A stretch of 64,000 nucleotides of DNA from JASBYZ01 sp029983705. Lineage in GTDB: Bacteria; Actinomycetota; Coriobacteriia; Coriobacteriales; JAEZZM01. The stretch lies in NCBI GenBank assembly GCA_965119715.1, contig OZ221969.1, positions 310,001 to 374,000 of the forward strand, read 5' to 3'. Position numbers and translations under genes: made by a program. Shown in pieces: positions 1 to 8,228 of this stretch (its first letter is position 1; the number at the start of each line of letters is the position of its first letter). Under the pieces are notes generated by a model. It was not told the origin of the DNA and did no database searches. It was given only the letters and a program-made list of their open reading frames with translations.

Positions 1-409
1 TAAGCATGGATGGGCCACCAATATCAATGTGCTCAATTGCATCAGCAAAGTCTACATCGTCTTGAGCAACCGTCTTTTCAAACTCATACAGGTTTACAAC
101 TACCATGTCTATCATTTCGATATCATGGTCTTTAGCATCCTGTATGTGCTCTTTATTGTCTCTTCTGCACAGAAGTCCTCCATGAACTTTTGGATGAAGC
201 GTCTTCACGCGTCCGTCCATCATCTCAGGAAAACCAGTGAGCTCCTCGATAGGAGTAATGTTGATACCAGCCTCAGATAAGACCTTTGCAGTTCCTCCAG
301 TAGATACAATTTCTACACCAAAATCATCTGAGAGCGAGCAAGCAAAGTCTACAATCCCCTCTTTATTAGTCACCGAAATAAGAGCGCGTTTAATTGGATA
401 CTCTGGCAT
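1..409 (-). CDS. purH: PurH N-terminal part (IMP cyclohydrolase/AICAR formyltransferase), cut by window edge
   Basis: Bifunctional last enzyme of de novo IMP synthesis. Only the first 136 codons lie in the window; the frame is open to base 1. The visible part is the MGS-like IMP cyclohydrolase domain: ISVTNKEGIV near residue 11, STGGT at 36-40, DGRVKTLHPKVHGG at 65-78, NLYEF at 106-110 and IDIGGPSML at 128-136, all family hallmarks. The ATG at 409 is preceded by AAGGAG, which overlaps the purN stop codon, so purH is the fourth gene of a purF-purM-purN-purH operon with only 13 bp separating it from purN. The transformylase half is outside the window. Confidence 0.96.
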   Translation of the reverse strand, partial: MPEYPIKRALISVTNKEGIVDFACSLSDDFGVEIVSTGGTAKVLSEAGINITPIEELTGFPEMMDGRVKTLHPKVHGGLLCRRDNKEHIQDAKDHDIEMIDMVVVNLYEFEKTVAQDDVDFADAIEHIDIGGPSML

Positions 410-422
410 TAGTTCATACTCC

Positions 423-1034
423 TTAGTAAAAAATTTTTACGGTTCTATCGCCCATAATCTTAACTTTATCTTCTGCTAACAGTTGCAAAACCTCTGGATA
501 GAGCTTGTGCTCTTCTGCATGAATAAGCTCTTCAAGTTCGCCTAAGCTAGCGCCTTCAGGAACCTCAATAGCACGCTGAGCAATTATAGGACCCTGATCA
601 TAGGCCTCATTTGCAAAGTGAACAGTAACTCCTGCAACCTTTACTCCTGAGAGCCAGGTTTGTTCAATTGCATGAGCACCCGGAAATGATGGCAAAAGTG
701 CTGGGTGTAAATTAAGCACCCTATCAGGAAAGGCTTTGAGTATTACCTCGCCCACTTTTCTCATATATCCAGCCATAACAATGTAGTCAACCTCATTTTG
801 ACGCATCATTGAGGCGATAATTTCATCTGCAGCGCTTGGCCCTAAATCGTAGATATCACTTGAGAGAGACATCGTTTGAAGCCCCATATCATGTGCACGC
901 TTAAGCCCCTTAGCTTTTGGTCGAGATGATATAACAAGCTCAATTGAGGCATCTAACTTTTTTGCTTCAATAGCTTCTTGGATTGCTACCAGATTTGTTC
1001 CGTTACCAGAAATAAGTACGCCAAGTTTAATCAC
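423..1034 (-). CDS. purN: Phosphoribosylglycinamide formyltransferase PurN
   Basis: Transfers a formyl group from 10-formyl-tetrahydrofolate to GAR, third step of purine synthesis. The 203-residue length is normal. SGNGTN at 9-14 is the phosphate-binding loop, and the catalytic triad is visible as Asn108 and His110 (NLHPALLPSF) and Asp146 (DQGPI). The ATG start overlaps the 3' end of purM by 8 bp, so translation is probably coupled. It belongs to the purF-purM-purN-purH operon and uses the folate-dependent route rather than PurT. Confidence 0.97.
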   Translation of the reverse strand: MIKLGVLISGNGTNLVAIQEAIEAKKLDASIELVISSRPKAKGLKRAHDMGLQTMSLSSDIYDLGPSAADEIIASMMRQNEVDYIVMAGYMRKVGEVILKAFPDRVLNLHPALLPSFPGAHAIEQTWLSGVKVAGVTVHFANEAYDQGPIIAQRAIEVPEGASLGELEELIHAEEHKLYPEVLQLLAEDKVKIMGDRTVKIFY

Positions 1035-2082
1035 GACTGTAGTGCACCTCTCCCACTCCGCTTACAATACGTCCAATTTCAAAGTACTTCTCGCCCATGT
1101 GATCAAGCAAACTTATGAGGTCGTCAAGCTTATCTTGTTTGACAATAATGCAAAGGCCAATGCCCATATTAAAGGTCTTAAGTGCCTCAGACTCTGATAG
1201 ACCTGCAGCCTCAACAACCGTAGTAATGATTGGAGGGATCTCCCAACTACCAAGTCTTACCTGCGCATCTAGGTCTTTTGGTAGGGCGCGGTTTAAGTTT
1301 TCTGTAATGCCTCCACCAGTAATGTGGGCAAGCGCAGCAATTGCATCACTTTTTTGTAAGACCTCTAAGACCGGCTTTACGTAAATTCTTGTAGGAGCCA
1401 TAAGAGCCTCTGCATATGACTTTCCGCCAAGTGACTCTTGGGATTTTAAGAGCTCCTCATCACTTAAGATGTCGGTAAAAGCCTTTCTCACTAAAGAAAA
1501 ACCATTTGAGTGAATGCCTGTAGATGACAGTCCAAGAATAATGTCTCCCTCAGACACATTGTTTGAGCTTAACATATGGGCTTTATCTGCAAGGCCCACA
1601 CAAAAGCCAGAGAGATCATATTCTTTTGGATCCATAACTCCTGGGTGCTCAGCCATCTCTCCACCAATAAGCGAGCAGCCCGCAAGCTCACAGCCTTGAG
1701 CAATGCCTTCTACTACCTTTGCTACAAAGTCTGAGTCAAGCTTTCCAATTGCAATGTAATCCAGGAAGAACAGTGGCTCAGCACCGCTTACTAGGATATC
1801 GTTTGCGCACATAGCTACGAGATCGATACCTACACCCTCATGCATGTTAAGGCGTTTAGCAAGCTCAAGCTTGGTACCCACACCATCGGTGCCGCTTACC
1901 AGCACAGGCTCTTGCATCTCTTTTGCACGCGCAATTGAGAAAAGTCCTCCAAAGCCACCAAGATCTCCAATTACCTCAGGTCTATAGGTGCGCTTAACGC
2001 TTGCCTTGATTTTATCGACCGCTACAGCACCTTCATGAGTATCAACACCAGCATCTTTGTAACTAATTTCTTTTGAGCTCAC
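1027..2082 (-). CDS. purM: Phosphoribosylformylglycinamidine cyclo-ligase PurM (AIR synthetase)
   Basis: ATP-dependent closure of FGAM to AIR, fifth step of the purine pathway. The protein has 351 residues, the usual length. The N-terminus has SYKDAGVD, then DLGGFGGLFSI and SGTDGVGTKLELA, the typical ATP-binding and dimerisation segments. GDIILGLSSTGIHSNGFSLVR begins the second half and HITGGGITENLNRALP is the conserved C-terminal signature. The purF stop codon ends one base from this start, so purF and purM are essentially butted together, and purM overlaps purN by 8 bp. PurL, PurC and PurB are not in this window. Confidence 0.97.
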   Translation of the reverse strand: MSSKEISYKDAGVDTHEGAVAVDKIKASVKRTYRPEVIGDLGGFGGLFSIARAKEMQEPVLVSGTDGVGTKLELAKRLNMHEGVGIDLVAMCANDILVSGAEPLFFLDYIAIGKLDSDFVAKVVEGIAQGCELAGCSLIGGEMAEHPGVMDPKEYDLSGFCVGLADKAHMLSSNNVSEGDIILGLSSTGIHSNGFSLVRKAFTDILSDEELLKSQESLGGKSYAEALMAPTRIYVKPVLEVLQKSDAIAALAHITGGGITENLNRALPKDLDAQVRLGSWEIPPIITTVVEAAGLSESEALKTFNMGIGLCIIVKQDKLDDLISLLDHMGEKYFEIGRIVSGVGEVHYSRD

Positions 2083-3594
2083 TTATAGTCCCTTTCTCTC
2101 AGGATCAAGAGGGCAGCTACCCTGTATGGTTTGGCGATTAGTTTTTATTTTTAAGTTATGTGGAGTATAACCTTCTAAGAACTTACCCTTTGAAAACTCC
2201 TTTGGTATCTCAACAATATAGTCTCCGCTAAAGCAGGAGTCGCAATATCCTCCGCTGCTTACGCATTTTTTAAGACCATCAATTGAAAGAAACGCTAAAG
2301 AATCAGCATTGATGTGCTCTCTAATTTCTTCTGTTGAGAGGTTTGCAGAAATAAGTTGGTCTTGAGTCTCTGTATCAATACCATAAAAGCAAGGCCACTT
2401 TACTTCTGGAGACACAATTCTCATGTGAACCTCCTTAGCACCTGCATCTCTTAGTAGGGTCACAATTTGTCTTGAGGTAGTACCGCGCACAATAGAGTCA
2501 TCAATCACTACCAGGCGCTTTCCTCTAATGGTGTTCTTAATTGGGTTAAGCTTAAGCCTTACCCCGCGCTCTCTCAGCTCTTGAGTAGGCTCAATAAAGG
2601 TGCGTCCAACGTAGCGGTTTTTTAAAAGGCCTTCTGCATAAGGTATACCGCTCTCTTGAGCAAAGCCAACCGCTGAAGGTAGTCCTGAATCTGGCACGCC
2701 AATAACAATATCAGCATCTACCTTAGATTCTCTTGCGAGTTGTCTGCCCATCTTTACACGTGCCTCATAGATATTATCGCCCTGGATATCAGAGTCAGGA
2801 CGAGCAAAGTACACGTGCTCAAAGATACACAGCGCCTCATCTTCTTGCTCAATTGCCTGCTCGCAATCAATACCATCTTTAGAAATGCGAACAACCTCTC
2901 CAGGAAGAACGTCTCTCACAAATTCAGCGCCCACTATATCAAGCCCACAGGTTTCAGATGAGATAACCCATCCTTCATTATTAGCAAACTTACCTAAAAC
3001 TAAAGGTCTAATACCGTTTGGATCTCTAAAGGCGTATAAAGACTCATTGTTAATAAGGGCCATGGCATAGGCGCCCTCCATAAGCTCCATGGTCTTATGG
3101 ATGCCCTCACGAATATGATGGGTCTGTTCAGTAAAGTAACCAATAAGTTTGCAGGCTACCTCTGAGTCAGTGTTTGATACAAAAGGAACGCCAAGGTTTA
3201 TAAGCTCACGTCTGAGCGCATCACTATTAACAAGCGTACCATTATGTGCAAGGGCGATAATTTCTGAACCAATTGTAGAAAGATGCGGCTGGGCAGCTTC
3301 CCAACTTTTTGCGCCACTCGTGCCGTAGCGAACGTGTCCAAGTGCAACATGACCAGTAAGTGCTGCAATGTCACTATCACTAAAAACTTGTTGTACGAGT
3401 CCTAAGTCTTTTCTTACCAATACGGTAGCGTTATCTCCAACTGCAATTCCTGCAGATTCTTGTCCTCTATGTTGGAGGGCATGCAATCCAAAATAACAGA
3501 GACGAGACGCATCTTTATTTGGAGTGTATACGGCAAAGACACCGCACTCTTCATGTAGCTTATCGTCACTTACTTCTGGCATAAATTGATTCAT
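2083..3594 (-). CDS. purF: Amidophosphoribosyltransferase PurF, 4Fe-4S type with propeptide
   Basis: First committed enzyme of purine synthesis: glutamine + PRPP to phosphoribosylamine. The N-terminal nucleophile amidotransferase domain starts at the Cys of HEECGVFAVY (residue 17 from the chosen start), so a short propeptide must be removed. The C-terminal PRTase domain has VVIDDSIVRGTTSR. Cysteines in GGYCDSCFSGDY near the C-terminus match the iron-sulfur ligands of the Bacillus-type enzyme. I chose the ATG at 3594, with GGGAG 11 nt upstream, over a GTG at 3612 that has no ribosome site. A stem-loop at 3624-3656 lies directly upstream. Confidence 0.95.
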   Translation of the reverse strand: MNQFMPEVSDDKLHEECGVFAVYTPNKDASRLCYFGLHALQHRGQESAGIAVGDNATVLVRKDLGLVQQVFSDSDIAALTGHVALGHVRYGTSGAKSWEAAQPHLSTIGSEIIALAHNGTLVNSDALRRELINLGVPFVSNTDSEVACKLIGYFTEQTHHIREGIHKTMELMEGAYAMALINNESLYAFRDPNGIRPLVLGKFANNEGWVISSETCGLDIVGAEFVRDVLPGEVVRISKDGIDCEQAIEQEDEALCIFEHVYFARPDSDIQGDNIYEARVKMGRQLARESKVDADIVIGVPDSGLPSAVGFAQESGIPYAEGLLKNRYVGRTFIEPTQELRERGVRLKLNPIKNTIRGKRLVVIDDSIVRGTTSRQIVTLLRDAGAKEVHMRIVSPEVKWPCFYGIDTETQDQLISANLSTEEIREHINADSLAFLSIDGLKKCVSSGGYCDSCFSGDYIVEIPKEFSKGKFLEGYTPHNLKIKTNRQTIQGSCPLDPERKGL

Positions 3595-3623
3595 AAACGA
3601 AAAAACTCCCACGTAAAAGATTT

Positions 3624-3656
3624 AAGGCCTACACCAATTGTACTGATGTAGGCCTT
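3624..3656 (-). terminator. Stem-loop between sortase gene and purF (terminator or attenuator)
   Basis: Perfect 10-bp inverted repeat AAGGCCTACA / TGTAGGCCTT with a 13-nt loop. On the minus strand it is followed by TTAAATCTTTT, a weak U-tract. It ends about 30 nt before the purF start, leaving almost no room for a promoter downstream of it, so it may end sortase transcripts, attenuate purF, or both. Confidence 0.55.
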
Positions 3657-3690
3657 GCATTTAAATGTTATTTAAATTTTTCAGAAAGCA

Positions 3691-4656
3691 CTAAGCTGCT
3701 TGTCCTTGAGGAACCATCTGACCTTCCTGGTTGTTTACCGGAATGCCATTTTTGTTGGCCTCAGTGTTTGCCTTTGGATCTGGAGCAAGTAAGAGAATAG
3801 TACGTCCATCCTCACGCATGTATGAGCAGGTTGAGAGCTCAAAGAGATGCTTTACGTTTGCTACATCAAAATCATCTGCAACCACAGCTGATTTGCTAAT
3901 ACGATCTTTTACGTAGTCAGTAAACTCTTGATCGTTTGCAAAGTCAAACTTTCTAACACTCATATCAGCGCCATCAGTAACATAGGTAGCAAGTGCTTTA
4001 AGAACTACATTCTTTTCTGGAGTAATGTAGTAAGCGGTTCTATGCTGATTAAAGAAGTCTTTATCAGAATAAGATGCAATAGCGTGGAACATAGAACCAT
4101 TCTTGATGTTGTGACCATATAAAATGGTGTGTAGATCATCAAGAGAGCGTGATGACTCATAATCCATAAAGATTGAGCCTTCAACTGCCTTATCACCACG
4201 GATGGTGGTCCTGAGGTAATCATTGTTTGATGCACCTTGAACTACTGGATAGTTAACGTTGGTGCCAGGAATTTGTAACCAACCAACAATGTCTTTGTTG
4301 ATAGCATGAAGCTTTTCCCAGTCAACAACAGGAATACCTGCATTACCAGTCTGAGCTGCCTCAGGTGCTTGAGACTCATTGGTGGTTTCAGTTGGGGTAA
4401 CTGAAGGAGTTACAACAGCCTCACGAGCCTCATTTGTTGCATCTTCAGCACGCTTAGAAGACTGCCAATCATTAAAGAAGAAAATACCAGCAACAATTAA
4501 GAGGATTACTCCTAATACAAGGGCAACAATTGAAATAATTTTGGCAACGTTGTTCTGGGGTTTTTGATTGTTTGGACCACCAGGTTTATTGCTTGGGCCG
4601 CCAAAATGTCTACCGCCTGTTTGTTGTGGTGCGGTATCAAAATTTGAATTAGCCAC
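3691..4656 (-). CDS. Class B-type sortase (membrane-anchored transpeptidase)
   Basis: Predicted cysteine transpeptidase that would anchor a surface protein or pilin to peptidoglycan. The proline/glycine/asparagine-rich cytoplasmic N-terminus is followed by one hydrophobic segment (IISIVALVLGVILLIVAGIF), a Thr/Glu-rich linker, then the sortase fold. Catalytic residues are visible: His in ILYGHN, Cys in ELSTCSY and Arg in EDGRTILL. GSMF after the His resembles class B enzymes. About 35 extra residues follow the core. The GTG at 4656 is preceded by TTTGGAGAAAC and is favoured over upstream starts without ribosome sites. No LPXTG-type substrate is nearby. The linkage to pur genes looks accidental. 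Confidence 0.88.
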   Translation of the reverse strand: MANSNFDTAPQQTGGRHFGGPSNKPGGPNNQKPQNNVAKIISIVALVLGVILLIVAGIFFFNDWQSSKRAEDATNEAREAVVTPSVTPTETTNESQAPEAAQTGNAGIPVVDWEKLHAINKDIVGWLQIPGTNVNYPVVQGASNNDYLRTTIRGDKAVEGSIFMDYESSRSLDDLHTILYGHNIKNGSMFHAIASYSDKDFFNQHRTAYYITPEKNVVLKALATYVTDGADMSVRKFDFANDQEFTDYVKDRISKSAVVADDFDVANVKHLFELSTCSYMREDGRTILLLAPDPKANTEANKNGIPVNNQEGQMVPQGQAA

Positions 4657-4929
4657 GTTTCTCCAAACTTCGTTTACTTTACTTTTCAAATCATATCGCA
4701 CCTCAAGTATATAGGGTGCTCTTCTCATCAGACTACTACTGTTTTGCCACATGCAATACATAAGTCTTTAAGTTTAATTTCAGTCACAAAAGGATTTGTG
4801 CTATAAAAATCAACTTAAATAGCTTACCATTTATTAAAAGAAAAATATTCGCTCACTTGAACTATAGTGCGCTAATTTCAAAAGAGTTCTTAATTTGTAC
4901 AAATTTACTTATAAGAGAAATTTAAAACT

Positions 4930-5811
4930 ATGCCTAATTTATCCAAAAAGCTCGCTCAAATTAAGTTAAGTTTTGATGACACCTTTTTAGGTCGCTACAT
5001 CATAGAATTTCAAAAACTTGATGCGCCCGATGTAGCTGCCATGCTTGCCTACTACCTTATATTTTCCTTCTTTCCCCTTGCACTAGCTGCACTTTCTTTA
5101 TTGTCTCTCTTTGGTTTGGCTGATGAGATCTTAGATGCAGTAATGCCGCTTTTAGCAAATTCACTACCCAATGAGGTGGCAGACATAGTCTTAGAGCCGC
5201 TCAGAAATTTTTTAACTTCTCAGTCCGCATCTTTTGCACTTATCTTTGCAACCGTATCAGCGCTTTGGTCATCTACAAAGTATTTAGCGGGATTTGGACG
5301 AGCAAACGATCAGATTATAGAACAAGAAACCTCAGGCTCAGTCATGCTTAATCGCATAAAAATGCTGGTCTTTACCGTAATAGTTATTATTGTCTTTGCG
5401 ATTATTGCCTTCTTTTTAATTATCAGCGGTAATTTTATTGGACTTATTGACCAGTATTTTCCTGCCCTAAGTCAGATTTTTAGCTTACTTAACAGCATAC
5501 GTATTCCTATATTGCTTGTAAGTTTGGTGATATTACTCGCTATTATTTACCTGGTAACCCCATCTAATTTTAGTTTTAAAACCATACGCCAGCGCATCTT
5601 TATTCCTGGAGCTGTGCTTGCTGTGCTAATTATTGCTGTAGTTACCTTTGGACTTCAGCTCTATCTAGATATTTCTTCAAATTTTGCATCTATTTATGGA
5701 ACCATAGCTGGCTTAATTATTACCCTTTTATGGTTTTGGCTGATAAACCTAGGAATTTTGATGGGTGCAATATTAAATCATAGATTAGAGTTAGAAAAGC
5801 GGCGCATCTAG
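4930..5811 (+). CDS. YihY/BrkB-family inner membrane protein
   Basis: A 293-residue polytopic protein of the YihY family, whose function is not settled; older names (ribonuclease BN, virulence factor BrkB) should not be taken literally. It has about six transmembrane stretches: residues near 38-62, 95-115, 140-168, 185-210, 220-245 and 255-280. The family motif region around AAMLAYYLIFSFFPL and a C-terminal FWLINLGILMGAILNH are present. It is a lone plus-strand gene between the divergent sortase and convergent purE. The start at ATG 4930 has only a weak purine-rich upstream stretch. Confidence 0.85.
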   Translation: MPNLSKKLAQIKLSFDDTFLGRYIIEFQKLDAPDVAAMLAYYLIFSFFPLALAALSLLSLFGLADEILDAVMPLLANSLPNEVADIVLEPLRNFLTSQSASFALIFATVSALWSSTKYLAGFGRANDQIIEQETSGSVMLNRIKMLVFTVIVIIVFAIIAFFLIISGNFIGLIDQYFPALSQIFSLLNSIRIPILLVSLVILLAIIYLVTPSNFSFKTIRQRIFIPGAVLAVLIIAVVTFGLQLYLDISSNFASIYGTIAGLIITLLWFWLINLGILMGAILNHRLELEKRRI

Positions 5812-5841
5812 CTATATAAGCAGATTTGCCGCTTTATTATT
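5797..5841. terminator. Bidirectional terminator between yihY-like gene and purE
   Basis: Arms AAGCGGC (5797-5803) and GCCGCTT (5828-5834) with further pairing inside the loop (ATCT/AGAT, GCT/AGC). The plus strand continues TATTATTATT; the minus strand ends in TTTTCTAA. It overlaps the stop codon of the membrane protein gene and abuts the purE stop, as expected for convergent genes. Confidence 0.65.
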
Positions 5842-6298
5842 ATTCAGCTTGTGCCATATCTTCTTTAAGCTTAACTACCTTGTCTTGATAGTCCTTATCG
5901 CCCGTACCAATAATTTGGCAAGCTAAAATAGCTGCATTTTTACCGCCATTAATAGCTACACAAGCCACTGGCACGCCTGATGGCATTTGTACCATAGATA
6001 AAAGTGAATCAAGACCACCCAAGTCTGAGGTTTTCATAGGAACTGTAATTACAGGAAGTGGGGTATATGCAGCTACAACTCCACCAAGGTGAGCAGCCTT
6101 ACCTGCTGCTGCAATAATCACCTTAAGCCCGCGCTCCGCAGCAGTGCTTGTCCACTCATGAACCTCAAGTGGCTTTCTGTGAGCTGATGCAATCTTGAGC
6201 TCATACTCAATACCAAGCTCTTCAAGCATGTTGGTGCATTTTTTCATCTCTTCAAGGTCAGATTTTGACCCCATAATAACGCCGACAATAGCTGACAT
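5840..6298 (-). CDS. purE: N5-carboxyaminoimidazole ribonucleotide mutase PurE (class I)
   Basis: Converts N5-CAIR to CAIR in purine synthesis, working with PurK, which is not in this window. The length of 152 residues fits stand-alone class I PurE. GSKSDLE at 10-16 and SAHRKP at 38-43, with the catalytic His40, are clear, as are AAHLGGVVAAYTPLPVITVP and the C-terminal INGGKNAAILACQI. AAGGAG lies 9 nt before the ATG. purE follows folA by 21 bp on the same strand, so the two are probably co-transcribed, linking a folate gene with a purine gene. Confidence 0.96.
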   Translation of the reverse strand: MSAIVGVIMGSKSDLEEMKKCTNMLEELGIEYELKIASAHRKPLEVHEWTSTAAERGLKVIIAAAGKAAHLGGVVAAYTPLPVITVPMKTSDLGGLDSLLSMVQMPSGVPVACVAINGGKNAAILACQIIGTGDKDYQDKVVKLKEDMAQAE

Positions 6299-6319
6299 AA
6301 ACGCTCCTTATCTCATTTT

Positions 6320-6838
6320 TTATTCATGCCTTCGTATAAAGCTTACTACTTTAAAGCGTCCCTCCCCTGACTGGGGCCTAAATTTTTTATCACTGGCCTT
6401 TGGATTTACAATCCATGAGTCATCAATCTTTGGGGCTTTTATTGATGCTGGCCTGCAAAAATCAAGGTAAGATACTACAAGTTCATGAGCGTAGGGCATA
6501 AATTCCTTATAAATTTGTGCTCCTCCCACAATCCAAATCTTATCTGAGTCTGAAAGGTAATCAATTGCTGCCTGGGGACTCGATACGACCTGGGCATCAT
6601 CTAAGTGCTCAAGACTTGTACTTATCACAACATTTTTTCTTCCGGGAAGTGCTTTTGTAAGACTGAGATAGTTATTTTTTCCCATAACAACTGGATAGCC
6701 ATGGGTGCACGCCTTAAAATGCTTGAGATCATCTGGAACATGCCAGGGAATCTTTTTACCGTCTCCCAAGCTTGCGCTTAAATCCTGCGCCCAAATCATT
6801 GCGATATGCATATTTTTAGGGATTTCTAATTTTTTCAT
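6320..6838 (-). CDS. folA: Dihydrofolate reductase
   Basis: NADPH-dependent reduction of dihydrofolate to tetrahydrofolate, target of trimethoprim. 172 residues. The substrate loop reads IPWHVPDDLKHF, with Asp37 in the place of the catalytic acid. The NADPH-binding segments are PGRKNVVIS and IWIVGGAQIYKEF. The usual MGRKT.ES motif is changed to MGKNNYLSL, so the Thr that normally contacts the cofactor is replaced by Asn. The N-terminus is also a little long (ten residues before HIAMIWAQ). AAGGAT precedes the ATG. It is first gene of a folA-purE pair and divergent from moeA. Confidence 0.9.
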   Translation of the reverse strand: MKKLEIPKNMHIAMIWAQDLSASLGDGKKIPWHVPDDLKHFKACTHGYPVVMGKNNYLSLTKALPGRKNVVISTSLEHLDDAQVVSSPQAAIDYLSDSDKIWIVGGAQIYKEFMPYAHELVVSYLDFCRPASIKAPKIDDSWIVNPKASDKKFRPQSGEGRFKVVSFIRRHE

Positions 6839-6901
6839 TCACTATCCTTATATTTTTAAAGAATATTCTCTCTTTAAATTACTGGCTTGATGGGTTACTA
6901 T

Positions 6902-6919
6902 TTATCTCACATGAGATAA
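6902..6919. promoter_or_regulatory. 18-bp palindrome upstream of moeA, candidate operator
   Basis: TTATCTCA-CA-TGAGATAA, perfect 8-bp arms with a 2-bp centre, ending 13 bp before the moeA start codon. A possible -10 element TACTAT (6896-6901) lies immediately upstream, so a protein bound here would block the start of transcription. The regulator is unknown. Confidence 0.5.
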
Positions 6920-6932
6920 TTAAGGGGGATAC

Positions 6933-8228
6933 ATGGCTCGCATCGACCACGGCGTTTCTACTAAAGAATATAATACTCCAGAAAGTGCGGTACAAAGCGT
7001 ACTAGAAAAATGGAATCCAAAGCTTAAGACAGAAACTGTTAGCGTGTTTGAGAGTTTAGATAGAACCCTTGCAAAAGATTACTTTGCTCAATACACCATG
7101 CCATTTGGTCCAACATCTGCACTTGATGGTATTGCAGTAAAATTTGAGGACTTTTCAGATGGCATCCCTGATACTTCTAGCTGGGAGCTTGGCAAAGATT
7201 TTATTATGGCAGACACCGGTGATGACGTTCCTGATGAATTTGATACCGTCATTAAAGTTGAAGATTTAGACTTTGAAGATGAAAATGCCACCAATGGTAC
7301 CTCTCCTTTTAAGCTCAACCCCAACACTCCTTTTTCTATTTATAAGGCTCCATCAGAAAAAGGTGAAAATGTTAGAGCTGCTGGCAATGACTTTTTTGAA
7401 GAGGACCTTCTTGTTAAAAAAGATAGGCGCATTACCCCTCAAAGACTTTCTTGTTTAGTTGCAGGTGGCATAGACACTGTTGAGGTCTATCAAAAACCAA
7501 AGGTTGCCATCATCCCAACCGGAAACGAGCTTGTAGAACACGGAGACACACCAAAGCGCGGTGAAAAAATTGAATCTAACACCGCACTGTTAAGCTCATA
7601 TGTAATAAGTCACAGAGCAGAGCCAAAATGCTATCCAATTGTAAAAGACCTCGTTAAAGATCTTGAGGCTGTACTTACTGATGCAGTTGAGAGCTGTGAC
7701 ATTGTAATTTTAAATGCGGGCACCTCAAAAGGTTCAGAAGATTATGCGCCGGTAGTCTTAGATGAAATGGGTGAGATTACCTTTCACTGGGTTAACCACG
7801 GACCTGGCAGACCTTCACTTGGTGCGATCGTAAATAACACACCGGTACTGGTAATTCCTGGACCTCCTATCAGCTGTGATACGGCTGCCCACTGGCTTTT
7901 ATCGAGCGCGCTTCGCTACATGCTTCCAAGCTGTCACATCCCAACCGTATGCGTTTATGCAAAAGCCTCTGAAGAGATGCGCGGATCTAAGTCAATGAGT
8001 TTTTGGCAGCGCGTAAAGCTGGTTAAATCTGACAAACAAGAAGATGTGTACTGGGCAAGCAAGCTTGGCAGAAGAGCTCCAGAATCCTTAGGAGCAGCTG
8101 ACGGTATAGCCATTATTCCAAAGGGTAGCGTTATAAACCCTGGAGACTCTATTGAGGTTCGCCTACTTGCACCAGAAGAGTTTGTAGATAAGGTCTCAAT
8201 ACTTTCTTCAACCAGGCAGACTATTTAA
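6933..8228 (+). CDS. moeA: MoeA-family molybdopterin molybdenumtransferase
   Basis: Inserts molybdate into adenylylated molybdopterin, the last step of Moco synthesis. 431 residues with the full MoeA layout: SALDG at 62-66, PTGNEL at 195-200 and GTSKGSEDY at 263-271 in the MoaB-like domain, GPGRPSLGA then IPGPP near 290-312, and a C-terminal domain IV. The start follows AAGGGGGATAC. No other Moco gene is in the window, but the convergent neighbour is a MOT1-type molybdate permease whose stop codon overlaps this one, which supports a molybdenum role over a generic MoeA-like function. Confidence 0.9.
   Translation: MARIDHGVSTKEYNTPESAVQSVLEKWNPKLKTETVSVFESLDRTLAKDYFAQYTMPFGPTSALDGIAVKFEDFSDGIPDTSSWELGKDFIMADTGDDVPDEFDTVIKVEDLDFEDENATNGTSPFKLNPNTPFSIYKAPSEKGENVRAAGNDFFEEDLLVKKDRRITPQRLSCLVAGGIDTVEVYQKPKVAIIPTGNELVEHGDTPKRGEKIESNTALLSSYVISHRAEPKCYPIVKDLVKDLEAVLTDAVESCDIVILNAGTSKGSEDYAPVVLDEMGEITFHWVNHGPGRPSLGAIVNNTPVLVIPGPPISCDTAAHWLLSSALRYMLPSCHIPTVCVYAKASEEMRGSKSMSFWQRVKLVKSDKQEDVYWASKLGRRAPESLGAADGIAIIPKGSVINPGDSIEVRLLAPEEFVDKVSILSSTRQTI

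Noticed and set aside
4657..4929. Promoters or small genes in the divergent gap between the sortase and YihY-like genes
   Set aside because: AT-rich sequence gives several weak -10-like hexamers but no convincing pair with a -35, and no ORF with a ribosome site.
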